From the NCBI RefSeq assembly GCF_900110255.1, contig NZ_FODD01000011.1:155257-219256 (forward strand): a stretch of DNA of 64,000 nt. Direction: 5' to 3'. Of this stretch, positions 56,150 to 64,000 are shown piece after piece. The DNA is from Actinacidiphila rubida (GTDB lineage: Bacteria; Actinomycetota; Actinomycetes; Streptomycetales; Streptomycetaceae). Under the pieces are notes generated by a model. It was not told the DNA's origin, ran no database searches, and saw nothing but the letters and a program-made list of their open reading frames with translations. Each line of letters begins with the position of its first letter. The first letter of the stretch is position 1. The translations under genes and the position numbers were made by a program.

Positions 56150-58819
56150 TCAGGCCTTCTCGGCGACGAGACGGCGGACGGCCTCGACGGCCTCGGGCAC
56201 CGCGGCCGGGTTCTGGCCACCGCCCTGGGCGACGTCGTCCTTGCCGCCGCCTCCGCCGCCGAGGGTCTTGGCGGCGGTGCGGACCAGCTCGCCCGCCTTG
56301 ATGCCGCGGTCGCGGGCCGCGTCGTTGGTGGCCACCACGGTCAGCGGGCGGCCGCCGGAGACGGTGAACAGCGCGACGACGGCGGGGCGGCCGCCGGAGA
56401 TCCGCTGGCGGACGTCCAGCACCAGGCGGCGCAGGTCGTCGGCGCCGGTGCCGTCCGGCACCGCGCCGGTGACCAGGGCGACGCCCTTGACGTCCTCGGC
56501 GCCCTCGGCGAGGCCCGCGGCCGCCTGCAGCACCTTCTCGGCGCGGAACTTCTCGATCTCCTTCTCGGCGTCCTTGAGCTTGGCGAGCATGCCGGCGACC
56601 TTGTCGGGCAGCTCCTCGGGACGGCCCTTCACCAGGTCGGTGAGCTGGGCGACGACCGTGTGCTCGCGGGCCAGGAAGTGGTAGGCGTCCACGCCGACCA
56701 GGGCCTCGACGCGGCGCACGCCGGAACCGATCGAGGACTCGCCGAGCAGCTTGACCAGGCCGAGCTGGGCGGTGTTGCCCACGTGGGTGCCGCCGCACAG
56801 TTCCTTGGAGAAGTCGCCGATGGTCACGACGCGGACGTGCTCGCCGTACTTCTCGCCGAACTCGGCGATGGCGCCCTGCCGCTTGGCCTCGCCGATCGGC
56901 ATCACCTCGGCGGTGACGTCGAGTTCGCGGGCCAGCACCTCGTTGATCTTCTGCTCGACGTCGGTGAGCACGGTGCCGGGGACGGCGGCCGGCGCACCGA
57001 AGTCGAAGCGGAAGCGGCCGGGGGAGTTCTCCGAGCCGGCCTGGGCGGCGGTCGGGCCGAGGGCGTCGCGCAGCGCCTGGTGGGTGAGGTGGGTGGCGCT
57101 GTGGGCGCGGGCGATGGCGCGGCGGCGCACCACGTCGATCCGGGCCTCCACCGCGGCGCCGAGGGTGACCTCGCCGACCTGGACGACGCCCTTGTGCACG
57201 CTGACGCCGGGCACCGGCTGCTGGACGTCGCGGATCTCGATGATCGCGCCGCCCTCGACCTTGATCCGGCCGGAGTCGGCGAGCTGGCCGCCGCCCTCGG
57301 CGTAGAACGGCGTGCGGTCGAGGACCACCTCGACCTCGTCGCCCTCGCTGGCGGCCGGCGACGGCACGCCGTCGACCAGCAGGCCGACGACGGTGGCCTC
57401 GTTGCTGTCCTGGGTGTAGCCGCTGAAGACGGTGGCGCCGGAGCGGTCGGCGACCTCGCGGTACGCGGACAGATCGGCGTGCCCGGTCTTCTTGGCACGG
57501 GCGTCGGCCTTGGCGCGGTCGCGCTGCTCCTTCATGAGGCGGCGGAAACCGTCCTCGTCGACCGACAGCCCCTGCTCGGCGGCCATCTCCAGGGTGAGGT
57601 CGATCGGGAAGCCCCACGTGTCGTGGAGCAGGAAGGCCTGCTCGCCGGCCAGCACGCGGCCGCCCTTGGCCTTGGTGTCGGTGACCGCGGAGTCGAGGAT
57701 GTTGGTGCCGGCCGAGAGGGTCTTGAGGAAGCGGGACTCCTCGGCGAGCGCGACGGACTCGATGCGCTTGCGGTCGTTGATCAGCTCGGGGTACTGCTGG
57801 CCCATCATGCCGATGACGACGTCGACCAGCTCGGAGACCACCGGGCGGTCGGCGCCCAGCATCCGCATGTTGCGGATCGCGCGGCGCATGATCCGGCGCA
57901 GCACGTAGCCGCGGCCCTCGTTGCCCGGGGTGACGCCGTCACCGATGAGCATGACGGCGGTGCGCATGTGGTCGGCGACGACACGCAGCGAGACGTCGGA
58001 CTCGTGGTCGGCGCCGTAGTGCACGCCGGTCAGGGCGGTGCCGGTCTCGATGACGGCGCGCAGGGTGTCCGTCTCGTACATGTTCTGCACGCCCTGCAGG
58101 ATCATCGCGAGGCGTTCCAGGCCGAGGCCGGTGTCGATGTTCTTGGCGGGCAGGTCGCCGAGGATCGGGAAGTCCTCCTTGCCCTCGCCGGCGCCGCGCT
58201 CGTACTGCATGAAGACCAGGTTCCAGATCTCCACGTAGCGCTCGTCGTTGACCGCCGGGCCGCCCTCGGGGCCGAACTCCGGGCCGCGGTCGTAGTTGAT
58301 CTCGGAGCAGGGGCCGCAGGGTCCGGGGACGCCCATGGACCAGAAGTTGGGGCCCATGCCCAGGCGCTGGATGCGCTCGGCGGGCACGCCGATCACGTCC
58401 CGCCAGATGGCCTCGGCCTCGTCGTCCTGCTCGTAGACGGTGATCCAGAGCTTCTCCGGCTCCAGGCCGAAGCCACCCTGGTCCTGGGGCGAGGTGAGCA
58501 GCTCCCAGGCGTACGTGATGGCTCCTTCCTTGAAGTAGTCGCCGAAGGAGAAGTTGCCGCACATCTGGAAGAACGTGCCGTGCCGGGTGGTCTTGCCGAC
58601 CTCTTCGATGTCCGGGGTGCGCACGCACTTCTGCACGCTGGTGGCGCGGGCGAAGGGCGGCTTGACCTCGCCGAGGAAGTACGGCTTGAAAGGGACCATG
58701 CCCGCGGGCACGAGCAGCAGGGTCGGGTCGTCGGCGATGAGGGACGCCGACGGCACGACGGTGTGCCCGCGCTCCTCGAAGAAGCGCAGCCAGCGGCGGC
58801 GGATTTCTGCCGACTCCAT
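56150..58819 (-). CDS. alaS: Alanyl-tRNA synthetase
   Basis: 889 residues, full length. Class II core ([49 protein letters not shown]). The editing domain carries HSATH and CGGTH zinc/active-site motifs. The C-terminal oligomerisation/C-Ala domain ends in a Gly-rich [15 protein letters not shown]. It charges tRNA-Ala. It starts in a 1-nt overlap (TGATG) with the stop of the preceding DUF6167 gene. Confidence 0.98.
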   Translation of the reverse strand: MESAEIRRRWLRFFEERGHTVVPSASLIADDPTLLLVPAGMVPFKPYFLGEVKPPFARATSVQKCVRTPDIEEVGKTTRHGTFFQMCGNFSFGDYFKEGAITYAWELLTSPQDQGGFGLEPEKLWITVYEQDDEAEAIWRDVIGVPAERIQRLGMGPNFWSMGVPGPCGPCSEINYDRGPEFGPEGGPAVNDERYVEIWNLVFMQYERGAGEGKEDFPILGDLPAKNIDTGLGLERLAMILQGVQNMYETDTLRAVIETGTALTGVHYGADHESDVSLRVVADHMRTAVMLIGDGVTPGNEGRGYVLRRIMRRAIRNMRMLGADRPVVSELVDVVIGMMGQQYPELINDRKRIESVALAEESRFLKTLSAGTNILDSAVTDTKAKGGRVLAGEQAFLLHDTWGFPIDLTLEMAAEQGLSVDEDGFRRLMKEQRDRAKADARAKKTGHADLSAYREVADRSGATVFSGYTQDSNEATVVGLLVDGVPSPAASEGDEVEVVLDRTPFYAEGGGQLADSGRIKVEGGAIIEIRDVQQPVPGVSVHKGVVQVGEVTLGAAVEARIDVVRRRAIARAHSATHLTHQALRDALGPTAAQAGSENSPGRFRFDFGAPAAVPGTVLTDVEQKINEVLARELDVTAEVMPIGEAKRQGAIAEFGEKYGEHVRVVTIGDFSKELCGGTHVGNTAQLGLVKLLGESSIGSGVRRVEALVGVDAYHFLAREHTVVAQLTDLVKGRPEELPDKVAGMLAKLKDAEKEIEKFRAEKVLQAAAGLAEGAEDVKGVALVTGAVPDGTGADDLRRLVLDVRQRISGGRPAVVALFTVSGGRPLTVVATNDAARDRGIKAGELVRTAAKTLGGGGGGKDDVAQGGGQNPAAVPEAVEAVRRLVAEKA

Positions 58820-59199
58820 CAGTGATCGTCCTTCCGGTCGTGCGCGTTGTACGTGATGCCCCGGCGTGCCGCCGGGAGGTCTGAGGTGCGGCCCGGACGG
58901 CCCGCGGTGTCGTCGCCCGCGGGCAGCGCGGTGGTCCGGTCGCCGCCGGCGGGCAGCACCTTGGGCTGGTCGCGGCCGGTCAGGCCCAGTGCGTCCTGCA
59001 GTTCGCCCTCGCGCTGGGCCATGCCGGCCCGCACGTCCCGCGCGAACAGCCGCAGCCGCGCGCCGGTCTCCAGCGCCCGGTCGGCCGATTTCGCGGCGAG
59101 ACTCTCGGGGCTGAGCCTGCGCACCGCCCGGTTGACCTTGACGGTGGCCCAGACGCCGGTCGCGGCGCCGGTCAGGAACCAGAACATGCGGCGGAACAT
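58819..59199 (-). CDS. DUF6167 family small membrane-associated protein
   Basis: 126 residues. An N-terminal hydrophobic stretch ([20 protein letters not shown]) probably inserts in the membrane, followed by an Arg-rich helix and an acidic tail ([12 protein letters not shown], then [10 protein letters not shown]). Its place next to alaS is typical in streptomycetes. Function is unknown. It overlaps alaS by 1 nt, so the two are translationally coupled, and it follows the DUF948 gene by 9 nt. Confidence 0.8.
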   Translation of the reverse strand: MFRRMFWFLTGAATGVWATVKVNRAVRRLSPESLAAKSADRALETGARLRLFARDVRAGMAQREGELQDALGLTGRDQPKVLPAGGDRTTALPAGDDTAGRPGRTSDLPAARRGITYNAHDRKDDH

Positions 59200-59208
59200 T
59201 GGGTGGCC

Positions 59209-59646
59209 TCAGTCCTTGGATCGGTTGCGACGGCCGCCGCGCCTGGCGGGCGGCAGCACCTTGCCCGTGAGGGTCCTGGCGCGGGTCCGGCCCGCTTCAC
59301 CGGTCTGCAGTCCGACCGCGCGCCGCACTCCGTAGCCGAACGCCGCGACCTTCACCAGCGGCCCGCCGAACGCGGTGGCCACGGTGGAGGACAGCGCCGA
59401 GGCGTTGGCGGTGACCTCGGCGACGTCGGTGGTGATGGAGTCGACCCGGTCGAGCTGGGTGTGGGCGGTGCGCAACGCGTCGGACGCCTCGCCGAGCAGC
59501 GGAACGGCCTGCTCGGTGATGCCGGCCACCAGTTCGGTGGTCTTCCGGAGCGTCTGGGCGAGACGGACGAGCGCGACGGCGAGGAACGACACCAGGATCG
59601 CCCAGAACACCGCCACGATCAGGCCGGCCACCTCTCCTCCGGACAC
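59209..59646 (-). CDS. DUF948 family membrane protein
   Basis: 145 residues from the GTG at 59646 (VSGGEVAGL). One N-terminal membrane span ([24 protein letters not shown]) is followed by a long helical repeat region ([54 protein letters not shown]) typical of DUF948, and a basic tail rich in Arg. It probably forms a membrane-attached coiled coil. It is the first gene of the group leading into alaS. Confidence 0.85.
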   Translation of the reverse strand: MSGGEVAGLIVAVFWAILVSFLAVALVRLAQTLRKTTELVAGITEQAVPLLGEASDALRTAHTQLDRVDSITTDVAEVTANASALSSTVATAFGGPLVKVAAFGYGVRRAVGLQTGEAGRTRARTLTGKVLPPARRGGRRNRSKD

Positions 59647-59770
59647 GCCGCGCACTCCCCTCGCCACCCGCACGCCGGACGCAGGGGGCCCGGTCGTGAA
59701 CCGTCGATCGTGAACTCCGACCTTATCGCGCCGGACCGACACCTCCGTACCGCATTACCGCGTGCCACGA

Positions 59771-59852
59771 CGGTGTTCGGCGGGGGTGCGGCGGTGTTCG
59801 GAGGGGTGCAGCGGAGTGCGGCGGGGCTGCGGCGTGCGGCGGGGCTGCGGCG
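59771..59852. repeat. GC-rich short tandem repeats upstream of the AfsR-like gene
   Basis: TGCGGCGGGGCTGCGGCG is duplicated exactly in tandem (59817-59834, 59835-59852). Just before it CGGTGTTCGG repeats at 59771-59780 and 59792-59801 (21-bp period). They lie in the 333-nt divergent promoter region 59647-59979, which holds no gene. Confidence 0.55.
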
Positions 59853-59941
59853 CCGCGACGCGCGCGGGCGCACACCTATCAGACGTGCGCCCGCCGCAGG
59901 GTGGGAACGCTGCGGGGCTCCCGGCCCGGGCGCGGTCGGAT

Positions 59942-59977
59942 TGTACGGTCCGCACATCCCCCAGTACGCTCCGTACA
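59942..59977 (+). promoter_or_regulatory. Inverted repeat TGTACGG-N22-CCGTACA at the AfsR-like gene start
   Basis: Exact 7-bp arms at 59942-59948 and 59971-59977, ending 2 nt before the ATG at 59980. No Shine-Dalgarno is seen, so the gene may be leaderless and the repeat may be a promoter-overlapping operator. Confidence 0.4.
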
Positions 59978-59979
59978 TC

Positions 59980-62127
59980 ATGGGTACCGCGGGCAATCTT
60001 CCGTCCGACCTGACCGGCTTCGTCGGCCGGGGGGACGAACTGATCGAACTCTCCCGCCTGTTGGCGCACTCCCGGCTGGCCACGGTGACCGGGCCCGGCG
60101 GTGTGGGCAAGAGCCGGTTGGCGCTGCGTGCCGCGGGGCGCGTGCAGGACCGTTTCGCCCACGGAGTGTGGTCGGTCGAGCTGTCGGGCCTGCGTGACGC
60201 GGAGTTGCTGGACCAGACGGTCGCGGACGCGCTGCGGCTGCCCGACCACACCACCCGCGACCAGCGGCGTGCGCTGGCCGGGCATCTCGCCGACCGGGAG
60301 ATGCTGCTGGTCCTGGACGGCTTCGACCGCCTGCACGAGGCATGCGCGGAGCTGGTCGGCGAACTGCTGCGGCGGGCGCCGGGGCTGCGGGTGCTGGCGG
60401 CGGGCCGCCGGCCGCTGGGCATCACCGGCGAGCGGCTGCTGCCGCTGTCGCCCCTGCCGTCGGCGGACGCGGTACGGCTGTTCACCGACCGGGCGGCCGG
60501 GGTGCTGCCCGGCTTCGCGGTCGCGGCGGACGAGGAGGGCCTGGTCAGCGAGCTGTGTGCGCGGCTGGACGGCCTGCCGTTGGCCCTGGAGCTGGCGGCG
60601 GTGCGGCTGCGGGCGCTGTCGGTGGAACAGGTGCTGGAGCGGCTGGACGACCGCTTCCGGCTGCTGACCGGCGGCGATCCCACCGCGCCCGAGCGGCACC
60701 GGACGCTGCGGACCGCGATCGGCTGGAGCCACGAGCTGTGCACCCCGCCCGAGCGCCTGCTGTGGGCCCGGCTCTCGGTCTTCGCCGGCCCCTTCGACCT
60801 GGACGCGGTGGAGTACGTGTGCACCGGCGCGGACCTGGCCGAGGAGGGGGTCGTGGAGACCGTCGAGGCCCTGGTGGCCCAGTCGGTGCTGATCCGTGAG
60901 CGGGGTGCGGACGGGCAGGTCCGCTACCGGATGCTGGAGAGCGTCCGGGAGTACGGCGCGGTGTGGCTGGCGGCGATCGGCGACGAGTTGCGGGTCAGGC
61001 GCCGCCACCGGGACTGGTACCTGGGTCTGGCGACGTGGTGCGAGCTGGACTGGTTCAGTCCGCGGCAGGCGGAGGTGGCCGCGCGGGTGGCCGCCGACCT
61101 GCCGAACCTGCGGCTGGCCCTGGACTTCAGCCTGGACGGCACGGAGGGCGAGCCGCCCGACGATCCGGCGGTCGGCCAGTACCTGGCCGCCACGCTGTGG
61201 TTCTGCTGGGTGGGCTGCGGCCGCCTCGCCGAGGGGCGGCACTGGCTGGAGCGCGCGCTGGACGCCTGCGAGACCGCGAGCGAGGCCCGGGCCAAGGCGA
61301 TGTGGGTGTACGGGTACGTGGCGCTGCTGCAGGGCGACTCCTCGGCGGCGTTCGAAGTGCTCCAGGAGTGCCGCCAGGAGGCGCAGGCCACCGGGAACGC
61401 GACCGCCGAGGCGTACGCGGTGCACCGGCTGGGCTGCCTGGCGCTGGTCTCCGACGACATGGCACGCGCCGAGCGGTTCATCGGCGACGCGCTGCTGCGC
61501 TACCGCGGCATCGGCGAGCTGAACAGCAACGTGCTGATGGGCCAGGTCGAGCTGGCGATGGCGGTGGCCTTCCAGGGGAACCTGGACCACGCGGTGCGGC
61601 TGGCCGAGGACGTGCGGGAGATCTGCCGCGACCACGGGGAGCGGTGGGCGCTGGCCTACGCGCTGTACGTGCTGGCGTACGCGGCCTGGCTGGCGGGCGA
61701 GCCGGAGCGGGCCCGGCGGCTCGCGGAGGAGTCGCTGGCGATCGACCACGCCTTCCACGACCTGGTGGGCTCGGTGCTCGCGCTGGAACTGCTGGCCCTG
61801 GTCACCGAGGCGGAGGGCGCGCCGCACGAGGCGGCGGTGCTGCAGGGCGCGGCGGCCCGGCTGTGGGAGTCGGTGGGCCTGCGGCTGTTCGGCTCGCGGC
61901 ACTTCAACGCGCCGCACACGGTGTGCGAGAAGCGGGTGCGGGCGACCCTGGGCGACGGCCCGTACGCGGCCGCGCTGCTGGAGGGCGGGCGGCTGGGCTT
62001 CGACGAGGCCGTGGGGCGGGCGCTGAACCGGCCCCGGGCCCGCGGCCGGACGCGCGGCGGGTCGGGCGAGGGCGGTCCGGCGGCGCGAACGCAACGGCCC
62101 GCCGCCTCCGGGGAGGCGACGGGCTGA
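59980..62127 (+). CDS. AfsR/LuxR-like NB-ARC ATPase with TPR region, lacking a DNA-binding domain
   Basis: 715 residues. The protein starts directly with the STAND ATPase: LTGFVGRGDEL, Walker A GPGGVGKSR (38-46), Walker B LLVLDGFD (109-116), LDGLPLALELAAVRLRAL and a winged-helix part (RTAIGWSHELCTPPERLLWARLSVFAG). Residues ~350-690 are TPR-like helices. The ATPase layout is that of AfsR/SARP and LuxR-type LAL regulators, yet I find neither an N-terminal HTH/BTAD nor a C-terminal LuxR HTH; the end is an Arg/Gly/Ser-rich tail. It may act through a partner or as a signalling ATPase. Confidence 0.82.
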   Translation: MGTAGNLPSDLTGFVGRGDELIELSRLLAHSRLATVTGPGGVGKSRLALRAAGRVQDRFAHGVWSVELSGLRDAELLDQTVADALRLPDHTTRDQRRALAGHLADREMLLVLDGFDRLHEACAELVGELLRRAPGLRVLAAGRRPLGITGERLLPLSPLPSADAVRLFTDRAAGVLPGFAVAADEEGLVSELCARLDGLPLALELAAVRLRALSVEQVLERLDDRFRLLTGGDPTAPERHRTLRTAIGWSHELCTPPERLLWARLSVFAGPFDLDAVEYVCTGADLAEEGVVETVEALVAQSVLIRERGADGQVRYRMLESVREYGAVWLAAIGDELRVRRRHRDWYLGLATWCELDWFSPRQAEVAARVAADLPNLRLALDFSLDGTEGEPPDDPAVGQYLAATLWFCWVGCGRLAEGRHWLERALDACETASEARAKAMWVYGYVALLQGDSSAAFEVLQECRQEAQATGNATAEAYAVHRLGCLALVSDDMARAERFIGDALLRYRGIGELNSNVLMGQVELAMAVAFQGNLDHAVRLAEDVREICRDHGERWALAYALYVLAYAAWLAGEPERARRLAEESLAIDHAFHDLVGSVLALELLALVTEAEGAPHEAAVLQGAAARLWESVGLRLFGSRHFNAPHTVCEKRVRATLGDGPYAAALLEGGRLGFDEAVGRALNRPRARGRTRGGSGEGGPAARTQRPAASGEATG

Positions 62128-62174
62128 GCGGGTCCGCCGCAACGGCGGGCGCGGGGTGCGCGGTGACCGCGCGG

Positions 62175-62196
62175 GGCCGGCCCGGCCGGGCCGGCC
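62175..62196. terminator. Terminator between the AfsR-like gene and rpsD
   Basis: A 22-bp palindrome (GGCCGGCCC-GGCC-GGGCCGGCC) between convergent genes. Confidence 0.55.
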
Positions 62197-62202
62197 GCCG
62201 GG

Positions 62203-62814
62203 TCAGCGGGCGTAGTACTCGACGACGAGCTGCTCGTCGCAGATCACCGGGATCTCGCCGCGGTTGGGGTCGCGGTCCAGACGGAACGCCAGCGCCTGCA
62301 GGTTGACCTGGAGGTAGCGCGGGGTCTCGCCGTCGCCGGACCAGCCGCCCTCGCGGGCCACCACGAACGGGGTCTTCTCGCGGGACCGCTCGCGGACCTG
62401 GACGACGTCCTCGGGGCGCAGCCGGTACGACGGCTTGTCGACCTTGCGGCCGTTGACCTCGATGTGGCCGTGCACGACCATCTGGCGGGCCTGGTAGATG
62501 GTGCGGGCCAGGCCGGAGCGCAGCACCAGCGCGTCCAGCCGGCGCTCCAGCTCGATGATGAGCGCCTCGCCGGTCTTGCCCGAGACCTTCTTCGCGCGGT
62601 CGTAGGCGCGCTGCATCTGGCGCTCGCTCACGTCGTACTGCGCGCGCAGCCGCTGCTTCTCCAGCAGGCGGGTCTTGTAGTCGCTGTTCTGCTTGCGACC
62701 GCGGCCGTGCTCACCCGGCGGGTAGGGACGGGCCTCGAAGTACTTGACCGCCTTCGGGGTGAGCGCGATGCCCAGTGCCCGGGACTTCTTGACCTTGGGA
62801 CGCGACTGATTCAC
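62203..62814 (-). CDS. rpsD: 30S ribosomal protein S4
   Basis: 203 residues from the GTG at 62814 with GGAGG 10 nt upstream. S4 core [25 protein letters not shown], the S4 RNA-binding motif ([50 protein letters not shown]) and C-terminal [14 protein letters not shown]. The N-terminal region has no Cys, so it is the zinc-free form usual in streptomycetes. S4 nucleates 30S assembly. The gene stands alone. A perfect iron-box consensus lies directly upstream of its RBS. Confidence 0.97.
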   Translation of the reverse strand: MNQSRPKVKKSRALGIALTPKAVKYFEARPYPPGEHGRGRKQNSDYKTRLLEKQRLRAQYDVSERQMQRAYDRAKKVSGKTGEALIIELERRLDALVLRSGLARTIYQARQMVVHGHIEVNGRKVDKPSYRLRPEDVVQVRERSREKTPFVVAREGGWSGDGETPRYLQVNLQALAFRLDRDPNRGEIPVICDEQLVVEYYAR

Positions 62815-62834
62815 GTACGTCGACCTCCGTGGAC

Positions 62835-62853
62835 TTAGGTAAGGCTTACCTTA
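62835..62853. promoter_or_regulatory. Iron box (DtxR/IdeR/DmdR consensus) upstream of rpsD
   Basis: TTAGGTAAGGCTTACCTTA matches TWAGGTWAGSCTWACCTWA at all 19 positions. It contains a perfect 13-bp palindrome (GGTAAG-G-CTTACC). It ends 5 nt before the rpsD GGAGG and begins 21 nt upstream of the GTG. The flanking rarA gene is transcribed toward it, so rpsD is the only candidate target. Confidence 0.7.
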
Positions 62854-62948
62854 CCCGATGGATTTCTGAAGGTGCGCACGGTCCGACTCGGGAACCCCAC
62901 ACCTGAGCGATCAGGGATGGTCAGCCGCGTCCCGGCGTGGAACATGCG

Positions 62949-62973
62949 ACCAGGCGGCCGGAGGCCGCCTGGT
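62949..62973 (-). terminator. Terminator after rarA
   Basis: ACCAGGCGGCC (62949-62959) pairs perfectly with 62963-62973 around a 3-nt loop, 92 nt past the rarA stop. Confidence 0.7.
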
Positions 62974-63065
62974 GCGCGCACATCTGTCGAGGGTAACCCG
63001 GACGGCGCCATAGTCATTCCGGGAGCTTCCGTCCCCGCCCGCGCGGCACCCTTCCCCCGCGCTCC

Positions 63066-64000
63066 CTACGGGGTCGGATCCGCCTGCGGCGCGGGCTCGG
63101 CAACGGGGCGCGCGGGCCCGGCGGCAGGGCGCGCGGGCGCCTCGGCGCCGCCGGAGAGCCGCTGCCTGACCCGCTCCACGACGTCGGCGTAGCGGGCCTC
63201 CGCGCCGTAGCGGGTGGGCTCGTAGTAGCGGCGGCCGCGCAGCTCGTCCGGCGCGTACTGCTGGGCGGCGATCGCACCGGGGACGTCGTGCGGGTAGACG
63301 TAGCCCTGGGCGTGGCCGAGCTTGGCGGCGCCCTTGTAGTGGCCGTCGCGCAGGTGCGCCGGCACCGGGCCCGCCTTGCCCCCGCGCACGTCCTCCAGGG
63401 CGGCGCCGATCGCGGTCGTCGCCGCGTTGGACTTGGGGGCGAGCGCCAGGGCGATCGTGGCGTGGCTGAGGATCAGCGACGCCTCGGGGAAGCCGATCAT
63501 CGCCACCGCCTGCGCGGCGGCCACCGCCGTCGGCAGCGCGGTCGGATCGGCCAGGCCGATGTCCTCGCTGGCGGAGATCATCAGGCGGCGCGCGATGAAC
63601 CGCGGGTCCTCGCCCGCGACGATCATCCGGGCGAGGTAGTGCAGCGCCGCGTCCACGTCCGAGCCGCGGATGGACTTGATGAGCGCGCTCGCCACGTCGT
63701 AGTGCTGGTCCCCGTCCCGGTCGTAGCTCACCGCGGCGCGGTCGACGGCCTGTTCGAGCGTGGCCAGCGTGATGGTGTCCTCGCTCTGGGCGAGGGCCGC
63801 GCCGGCGCCCGCCTCCAGCGCGGTCAGCGCCCGGCGGGCGTCGCCGCCGGCGATCCGCAGCAGGTGCGCCTCGGCGTCCCCGGGCAGCGTGACCGATCCG
63901 GCCAGCCCCCGCTCGTCGGCCAGCGCGCGGTGCAGCACCCCGCGCAGGTCGTCGTCGGTGAGCGGTTCCAGGGTGAGCAGCAGCGAGCGGGACAGCAGCG
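63066..64000 (-). CDS. rarA: Replication-associated recombination protein RarA (5' end outside the window)
   Basis: The last ~311 residues of an AAA+ clamp-loader-like ATPase; the frame runs open through the window edge (upstream residues read [23 protein letters not shown]). Visible parts are the sensor-2/lid domain ([20 protein letters not shown]), [56 protein letters not shown], and the family C-terminus ([24 protein letters not shown]). The Walker motifs lie outside. It acts at stalled replication forks. The C-terminal 40 residues are Pro/Ala-rich. Confidence 0.95.
   Translation of the reverse strand, partial: LLSRSLLLTLEPLTDDDLRGVLHRALADERGLAGSVTLPGDAEAHLLRIAGGDARRALTALEAGAGAALAQSEDTITLATLEQAVDRAAVSYDRDGDQHYDVASALIKSIRGSDVDAALHYLARMIVAGEDPRFIARRLMISASEDIGLADPTALPTAVAAAQAVAMIGFPEASLILSHATIALALAPKSNAATTAIGAALEDVRGGKAGPVPAHLRDGHYKGAAKLGHAQGYVYPHDVPGAIAAQQYAPDELRGRRYYEPTRYGAEARYADVVERVRQRLSGGAEAPARPAAGPARPVAEPAPQADPTP

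Noticed and set aside
55799..58825. A long plus-strand open frame opposite ruvX and alaS
   Set aside because: Antisense shadow created by GC bias; no recognisable domain and complete overlap with alaS.

Overview
The window is very GC-rich chromosomal DNA of a streptomycete-type actinomycete (Streptomyces or a close relative such as Kitasatospora). The basis is the strong G/C third-position bias, many GTG starts, and markers restricted to or typical of this group: BldD, the actinobacterial integration host factor, GuaB1, a helicase-degenerate PriA, a zinc-free S4 protein and an EF-P with a PGKGP loop. The arrangement bldD / pyrR-pyrB-pyrC-carA-carB-pyrD-pyrF / ihf-gmk-rpoZ-coaBC-metK-priA / fmt-rsmB on one side and nusB-efp / aro genes / mltG-ruvX-alaS / rpsD on the other is the core layout I know for Streptomyces. 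No CRISPR array, tRNA, rRNA, IS element or prophage was seen.

Region by region. 1-20 kb is more accessory: a divergent ROK regulator/MFS transporter pair sharing an operator-like inverted repeat; a secreted alginate-lyase-family protein; an MmyB-type XRE regulator divergent from a DUF5995 protein; an amino-acid 2-monooxygenase/omega-amidase pair resembling DavB/DavA with an Lrp/AsnC gene nearby; a PRC-barrel/DUF2382 stress protein behind a SigB-like promoter; GuaB1; a zinc alcohol dehydrogenase; a site-2 protease with CBS domains; a SorC regulator; ribulose-phosphate 3-epimerase; and an MMPL transporter preceded by a perfect 22-bp palindrome. 20-31 kb holds housekeeping genes for translation, replication restart, methionine/SAM, CoA, RNA polymerase omega and GMP kinase.

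31-41 kb is the pyrimidine operon (pyrR to pyrF, all leftward and mostly overlapping by 4-8 nt). Its 5' leader carries a PyrR-binding RNA loop abutting the pyrR ribosome binding site. Divergent from it is bldD, whose promoter overlaps BldD operators. 41.8-46.0 kb is a likely insertion between bldD and nusB: an EF-G paralogue and a sphingosine-1-phosphate-lyase-like PLP enzyme. 46-59.7 kb is a leftward block: nusB-efp-peptidase-like-ATPase, shikimate genes (aroE, aroC, aroK, aroB, aroQ), mltG, ruvX, alaS and two small membrane-associated proteins. 60-64 kb has an AfsR-like ATPase/TPR protein lacking a DNA-binding domain, rpsD preceded by a perfect match to the DtxR/IdeR iron-box consensus, and the 3' part of rarA.

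The most notable observations are the iron box in front of rpsD, a three-copy repeat array phased by whole helical turns upstream of the DavA/DavB-like pair, the EF-G2/S1P-lyase-like insertion, the palindrome before the MMPL gene, and a peptidase-family protein with altered metal ligands. All functional calls come from reading the sequence and recalled family knowledge; no database search was run.
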